Shown here: piece by piece, positions 6,677 through 9,926 of the stretch
Position numbering within the stretch: the first letter of the stretch is position 1
How the letters are laid out: each line of letters opens with the position of its first letter
NCBI GenBank assembly: GCA_002455915.1
Contig: DKLU01000092.1
Span: 483-10,408 of the forward strand
DNA: 9,926 nt
Direction of reading: 5' to 3'
DNA from: Chryseobacterium sp. UBA6632
Lineage (GTDB): Bacteria; Bacteroidota; Bacteroidia; Flavobacteriales; Weeksellaceae
Made by a program: the position numbers and the translations under genes
Notes under the pieces: model-generated
Databases searched by the model: none
The model's input: only the letters and a program-made list of their open reading frames with translations
Told to the model about the DNA's origin: nothing

Positions 6677-9600
6677 TTACTTCTTTTTATTAAGCTCTAG
6701 CAATTCTTTTACTTGAGTTTTCAATAATTCAATTTCTTTTTGTTGTTCTTTCACCGCATTTACCAAAATTTTAGTCAACGCACTTTCATCAAGTTCTCTC
6801 TTATCTTTCAAACCGCTTTTTGCAGAATCATCTATCACATTTACCATATAAGGCGCTGCTTTTTCTACTTCTTGTGCAATGAATCCTACATATTCTTTAT
6901 TAAGATCTGTATATCCTGATTTTTCAGTATACTTGTACACTACAGGCTTCAACTGATTGATTACATTTAAACCATCTTTAAACTCATTGATATCTTTTTT
7001 CACTCTTCTATCCGAGAAAGTTCCCCAAGAACCTCCACCAGGTTTATCTGCCGAACCATTTACAGAAAGCAAAGAGGTAGGTGTAGATGTTCCGATTCCC
7101 ACATTTCCGTCATGGGTAAGAATCATTCTTTGAGCCGCGGCATTAGTTCCGTTTGCTACCGTAAAGAAGGTCATATTAGATCCCATCGCGCTTCCAGAAA
7201 AAGCCTGTGTACTGTTAGAACGAATACTGCTACTTGTTCCGGTATAATCTGTATTATATCCTGATCCTGTATTTCCTGCAAAAACGATTGCTCCTAAACC
7301 GTTACCAGATGCCACCGCCGCATTAGTTCCCAATGTTGCAGACCCACTACGTCTTAATACCAAAGTTGGCCAGTTTCCACCTCCTGAAGCAAATCTTTCA
7401 GAAATAATTCCCTCATCGGTAGTAGCAACGTGTAATGTTGTTGCTGGGTTTGCAGTGCCGATACCCATATTTCCATTAGGTCTCATAGTAGCTACGGTTG
7501 TTAATGTTTGCCCATCTCCATAAGTTCCTGTAACATTTGCTCCTACTTTAAACTGTAATCCTGTTTCAGCTCCAGAAGCATTAATAGCTGGTGCAGAGGT
7601 ATTAGCTAAATCAAACCAAAGATTATCCCATGTACCAATTCCTGCCGTTCTCATCCCAAAAGTAGTTCCTACCGCATCTATTTTTGCTACAGGAGCAGTA
7701 GTTCCGATACCCACTCGGTCATTTGCTGCATCCACCGATAAGGTAGCTCCATCTACAGAAAATCCATTAGTCGCAGTAGAAGTAAATGCTAAAGTATTGG
7801 CACCTTGTGTTACTACTCTGTTCCCTGTTAATGAGCCATTAGTATTATAAATATTTACACTTGCACTCGTAGCAGCATCCTGCCACGTAGCTAAACCGTT
7901 AGCATCAGAAGTTAAGACTCTGCCTGCAGCCTGGTTACCATCCACAATTTTAACTGCCGTAACCGGTGTCGTAGAAGTTCCTCCTGAATTAATATCTAAT
8001 TTTACGGTTGGAGAAGCATTTCCGATACCCACATTTCCTATAGGATCTATTCTCATTCTTTCTGTTCCTGAAGTAGCAAACATTAAATCTGTTAATGCTG
8101 TAGTTCCATCGCCACGGTAAGCAGATGAAATAATAGAGTTTGTTCCACTATTATTAGCTCGAGACGTGAAATAGATACTTCCTGCAATATCGCCATTCAC
8201 CAGATTGGTTGGTGCAGCAAGAGTTCCCCCTGCCGATGATAAAAATAATGCTGGATTTTTCGAAGTCCCATACCCTGTGAAATTCATATCGTTTCCTGCT
8301 CCTGCTCCTGCTCCTGCATTATCAGCAACAATATCAAATTTAGTGACTGGGGCTATAGTTCCAAACCCTATTCTATTATTCGCGGCATCTACAGACAAAG
8401 TGGTTCCATCTACCGAGAAACCATTAACTGCAGTTGAAGCAAATGCTAATGTATTAGCTCCTAGTGTTACTGTTCTGTTTCCTGTAATGGATCCGTCTGT
8501 ATTATAAATATTTACACTCGATTGTGTAGCTGGAGTTTGCCAGGTAGCTAAACCAGTTGCATCCGAGGTTAGTACCTTTCCAACTGCCTGATTTCCATCT
8601 ACAATTTTTACAGCAGTAACTGGCGCAGTAGAAGTTCCTCCTGAATTTACATCCAATTTTACACTTGGACTCGTATTGCCTATACCAAAATTCCCTGTAT
8701 TAGTAAGAACTGCTCCTGGAGCATCTGTAGCCGCAGAGCTAGCATGAAGCTGAAGCGTATTACTACTTACTCCTAATCCATAAAAAGAAGTTCCTGTAGC
8801 TGTATTATATACCGCCAGTTTTTTTCCGGCAACATCTGTAATGCTTGATCCTGCAGTCGCACCTAGATCTAATCTATTTTGAGGAACCGTAGTACCAATA
8901 CCTACATTTCCTGTAGGATCTATCCTTACTCTTTCTGCATTTGATGTACTGAATGCCAAATCAGTAAGATTTGTTGCACCATCGCCTCTATAGGTAGAGG
9001 CAATTGAAGAACTTACATTTGTATTATTCGCTCTACTACTGAAAAAGATGGATCCTGCAAGATCTCCATTCGTAGAATTAGTAGGTGCTGCAAGTGTACC
9101 TCCCGCTGAAGACAGAAAGAGTGCAGGATTTTTAGAGTTTCCAAAACCTCTAAAGTTGAAATCATTACCAGCTCCTGCTCCTTCATTATCTGAAACGATA
9201 TCAAACTTTCCTGTAGGAGAAGAAGTACTGATACCTACCCTGTTATTGTTTGTATCAACTGATAATACTGGATTGCTTACATTGCTTTTGTTTACTGAAA
9301 AAGAATTAGCAACCGTTCCATTAAAAGCTAACGTATTTGATCCCTGACTTACAATTCTATTTCCTGTTAAAGTTCCATCAGAATTATAAATATTCACAGA
9401 AGGCGAGTCTGTATCAGAGATCTGCTTCCAAATTGTACCGTCAAAATAGTAATATCCCGTTTTGGTAATATCTGTTGTTTGTGCCAAGCTGGGAGTAGTT
9501 CCTGTAGGCGTTCCAGCATTGGTAACATATACTAATGTCCCTGCTTGTGCAGCAGCATAGGTTCCGGCAACTTTAGCTGCCAACTGCTGTCTCGTAATTC

Positions 9601-9754
9601 TTGGTGCAGTAACCCCATCTTTTGCAGAGGTAGAAGCTGCATTTCCTACAATATCAAATGTAGATTGCGGTTGAGGGGTGTTTATCCCTACTTGGGCGTA
9701 TGCGCCGCTGAAAGCAAAAACAGCGAGTAATGGGTAAAAGTGTTTAAAATTCAT
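6677..9754 (-). CDS. Secreted modular fibre-like protein with C-terminal S74 chaperone (gene 3)
   Basis: 1025 residues, the longest paralogue. The signal peptide is 1-20 (MNFKHFYPLLAVFAFSGAYA), nearly the same as in gene 1. The head is 21-118. Modules: A 119-180, B 181-291, E 292-360, C 361-411, A 412-469, B 470-579, C 580-630, A 631-688, D 689-770, and a gene-specific module 771-892 ending GNVGIGTSTP. A Gly-rich linker (893-913) leads to the S74 chaperone, SDRRVKKD with Ser914 and Lys919, then GFIAQEVEKAAPYMV at 957-971 and a coiled coil from about 997. This chaperone is the most divergent of the three, with a longer stretch between the GFIAQE motif and the coil. The order A-B-E-C suggests that E was inserted between B and C relative to gene 1. 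The start is fixed by the signal peptide. Trimerisation and release of the last 112 residues are inferred from the family. The ligand and the route across the outer membrane are unknown. Confidence 0.93.
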   Translation of the reverse strand: MNFKHFYPLLAVFAFSGAYAQVGINTPQPQSTFDIVGNAASTSAKDGVTAPRITRQQLAAKVAGTYAAAQAGTLVYVTNAGTPTGTTPSLAQTTDITKTGYYYFDGTIWKQISDTDSPSVNIYNSDGTLTGNRIVSQGSNTLAFNGTVANSFSVNKSNVSNPVLSVDTNNNRVGISTSSPTGKFDIVSDNEGAGAGNDFNFRGFGNSKNPALFLSSAGGTLAAPTNSTNGDLAGSIFFSSRANNTNVSSSIASTYRGDGATNLTDLAFSTSNAERVRIDPTGNVGIGTTVPQNRLDLGATAGSSITDVAGKKLAVYNTATGTSFYGLGVSSNTLQLHASSAATDAPGAVLTNTGNFGIGNTSPSVKLDVNSGGTSTAPVTAVKIVDGNQAVGKVLTSDATGLATWQTPATQSSVNIYNTDGSITGNRTVTLGANTLAFASTAVNGFSVDGTTLSVDAANNRIGFGTIAPVTKFDIVADNAGAGAGAGNDMNFTGYGTSKNPALFLSSAGGTLAAPTNLVNGDIAGSIYFTSRANNSGTNSIISSAYRGDGTTALTDLMFATSGTERMRIDPIGNVGIGNASPTVKLDINSGGTSTTPVTAVKIVDGNQAAGRVLTSDANGLATWQDAATSASVNIYNTNGSLTGNRVVTQGANTLAFTSTATNGFSVDGATLSVDAANDRVGIGTTAPVAKIDAVGTTFGMRTAGIGTWDNLWFDLANTSAPAINASGAETGLQFKVGANVTGTYGDGQTLTTVATMRPNGNMGIGTANPATTLHVATTDEGIISERFASGGGNWPTLVLRRSGSATLGTNAAVASGNGLGAIVFAGNTGSGYNTDYTGTSSSIRSNSTQAFSGSAMGSNMTFFTVANGTNAAAQRMILTHDGNVGIGTSTPTSLLSVNGSADKPGGGSWGTFSDRRVKKDINEFKDGLNVINQLKPVVYKYTEKSGYTDLNKEYVGFIAQEVEKAAPYMVNVIDDSAKSGLKDKRELDESALTKILVNAVKEQQKEIELLKTQVKELLELNKKK
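7079..7444 (-). other. Gene-specific module before the chaperone, gene 3
   Basis: Codons 771-892 of gene 3, from ATTLHVATTDEG to GNVGIGTSTP, with WPTLVLRRSG, GLGAIVFAGN and MGSNMTFFTVANG. It has no counterpart in genes 1 or 2. It occupies the same place as the unique module of gene 1, between D and the chaperone. Confidence 0.58.
7445..7864 (-). repeat. A-D module pair, gene 3
   Basis: Codons 631-770 of gene 3, in the same order as 764-1180 of gene 1. D again has AKIDAVGTTFGMR, WDNLWFDL, INASGAETG, TYGDGQTLTTVATMRP and GNMGIGTANP. The start of D differs from gene 1 by a one-residue insertion and several substitutions. Confidence 0.82.
7865..8674 (-). repeat. C, then A-B-C modules, gene 3
   Basis: Codons 361-630 of gene 3: C (361-411, SVKLDVNSGG...TWQTPATQ), A (412-469), B (470-579) and C (580-630, ending TWQDAATS). 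The B unit carries a short hexanucleotide run (8295-8317, unit cctgct) that encodes extra Ala-Gly pairs compared with the other B units and keeps the frame. Confidence 0.83.
8675..8881 (-). repeat. E module, gene 3 copy
   Basis: Codons 292-360 of gene 3, from QNRLDLGATAGSS to GNFGIGN. It sits between a B unit and a C unit that are directly joined in genes 1 and 2, which makes it look like a cassette insertion or an exchange at the GNVGIG boundary. Confidence 0.8.
8882..9400 (-). repeat. A-B modules, gene 3 copy 1
   Basis: Codons 119-291 of gene 3. The A unit is the longer variant with SVNKSNVSNPVLSVDTNNNRVGIS. The B unit (GKFDIVSDNEGAGAGNDFNF, RGFGNSKNPALFLSSAGGTL) is closest to the first B unit of gene 1, which shares the Glu-Gly and RGFG variants. 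It is followed by E rather than C. Confidence 0.83.
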
Positions 9755-9775
9755 TTCAATGTGTATTTATGTTAA
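9755..9775 (-). promoter_or_regulatory. Start-proximal leader shared by genes 1 and 3
   Basis: The 21 bases directly before the ATG of gene 3 match those before the ATG of gene 1 (2852-2872) at 18 positions. They are A/T-rich and contain no Shine-Dalgarno, consistent with Bacteroidetes initiation. Gene 2 has only a loose resemblance here. Confidence 0.5.
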
Positions 9776-9822
9776 ATTATTTTTCAAGATTTCCTTAATT
9801 AAAAGGATAAGGTGTGTGCTAA

Positions 9823-9839
9823 CGATTGTTAAACAATCG
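9823..9839. promoter_or_regulatory. 17-bp perfect palindrome in the leader of gene 3
   Basis: CGATTGTT-A-AACAATCG is a perfect inverted repeat, just downstream of the putative -7 element at 9858-9865. It could be an operator or a short hairpin (7-bp stem, TAA loop) in the 5' leader. It is absent from the gaps before genes 1 and 2. Confidence 0.4.
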
Positions 9840-9857
9840 GCTTAGTTATAAGTGTAG

Positions 9858-9865
9858 CAAAGGTA
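9858..9865 (-). promoter_or_regulatory. Putative -7 element of gene 3 promoter
   Basis: The minus strand reads TACCTTTG followed by C, a good match to TAnnTTTG. No clear TTG lies 19-21 bp upstream (the region reads TTCAATTTCC), so the -33 element is weak or absent. The leader would be about 100 nt, much shorter than those of genes 1 and 2, and it lacks their conserved box. Confidence 0.5.
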
Positions 9866-9926
9866 CGGTTGGAAAATTCCGGAAATTGAAATATGTGTTT
9901 GTGTTTTTTTCATTTTTTGTGTGTTT
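9866..9926. other. Upstream edge of the window, no gene seen
   Basis: T-rich sequence upstream of the putative -7 element of gene 3. No start codon, terminator or conserved box can be assigned, and what lies beyond the edge is unknown. Confidence 0.4.

Noticed and set aside
9013..9204. Minus-strand 63-codon open frame inside gene 3
   Set aside because: It is in another frame of the B module of gene 3 and has no independent start context or recognisable domain.
1160..9397. CRISPR-like array from the regularly recurring 15-nt motif
   Set aside because: The motif is part of the coding sequence, the intervals are hundreds of bases long and uneven, and the DNA between copies is itself repeated rather than unique.
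62..9754. Prophage tail-fibre genes
   Set aside because: The S74 domain is phage-like, but each protein has a Sec signal peptide, each gene has its own promoter and terminator, and there are no other phage genes in the window.
62..9754. Type IX secretion cargo or YadA-type trimeric autotransporters
   Set aside because: No C-terminal type IX sorting domain and no C-terminal beta-barrel anchor is present. All three C termini are S74 chaperone plus coiled coil.

Overview
The window looks like part of a Bacteroidetes chromosome, most likely a flavobacterium of the Chryseobacterium/Elizabethkingia kind. The evidence is AT-rich intergenic DNA, no Shine-Dalgarno sequences before the starts, promoter elements of the Bacteroidetes type (TTG/TTTG, then TAnnTTTG), and secreted proteins opening with a Sec signal peptide followed by 'QVGINTxxPQST' and full of 'GNVGIGxxxP' repeats. 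The genus is an inference.

Layout. Three large genes lie head to tail on the minus strand: gene 3 (6677-9754, 1025 codons), gene 2 (3741-6221, 826 codons) and gene 1 (62-2851, 929 codons), in order of transcription. Each encodes a signal peptide, a conserved N-terminal head of about 100 residues, a long shaft of repeated modules, a gene-specific module or modules, and a C-terminal Peptidase S74-type intramolecular chaperone with the Ser...Lys motif, ending in a coiled coil. Gaps of 889 bp and 455 bp separate the genes. Each gap holds an intrinsic terminator for the upstream gene and a promoter with a long leader for the downstream gene, so the genes look like separate transcription units. No plus-strand gene, RNA gene, insertion sequence or CRISPR array is visible.

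How the genes relate. The proteins are built from the same cassettes in different orders. Calling the modules A (SVNIYN...GIGTTxP), B (KFDIVSDN...GNVGIGN), C (TVKLDINSGG...TWQTPAVQ), D (AKIDAVG...GNMGIGTxNP) and E (LDLG...GNVGIG), the orders are: gene 1 head-A-B-C-A-B-C-A-D-unique-S74; gene 2 head-A-B-C-A'-unique-E-unique-unique-S74; gene 3 head-A-B-E-C-A-B-C-A-D-unique-S74. The mosaic extends into non-coding DNA: gene 1 shares its distal promoter and leader with gene 2, but its start-proximal leader and signal peptide with gene 3.

The likely product is a set of secreted, probably trimeric, fibre-like proteins that self-process at the C terminus, as phage tail-spike chaperones do. They carry no visible outer-membrane anchor or type IX secretion sorting domain. 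Their ligand, final location and export route cannot be read from the sequence.
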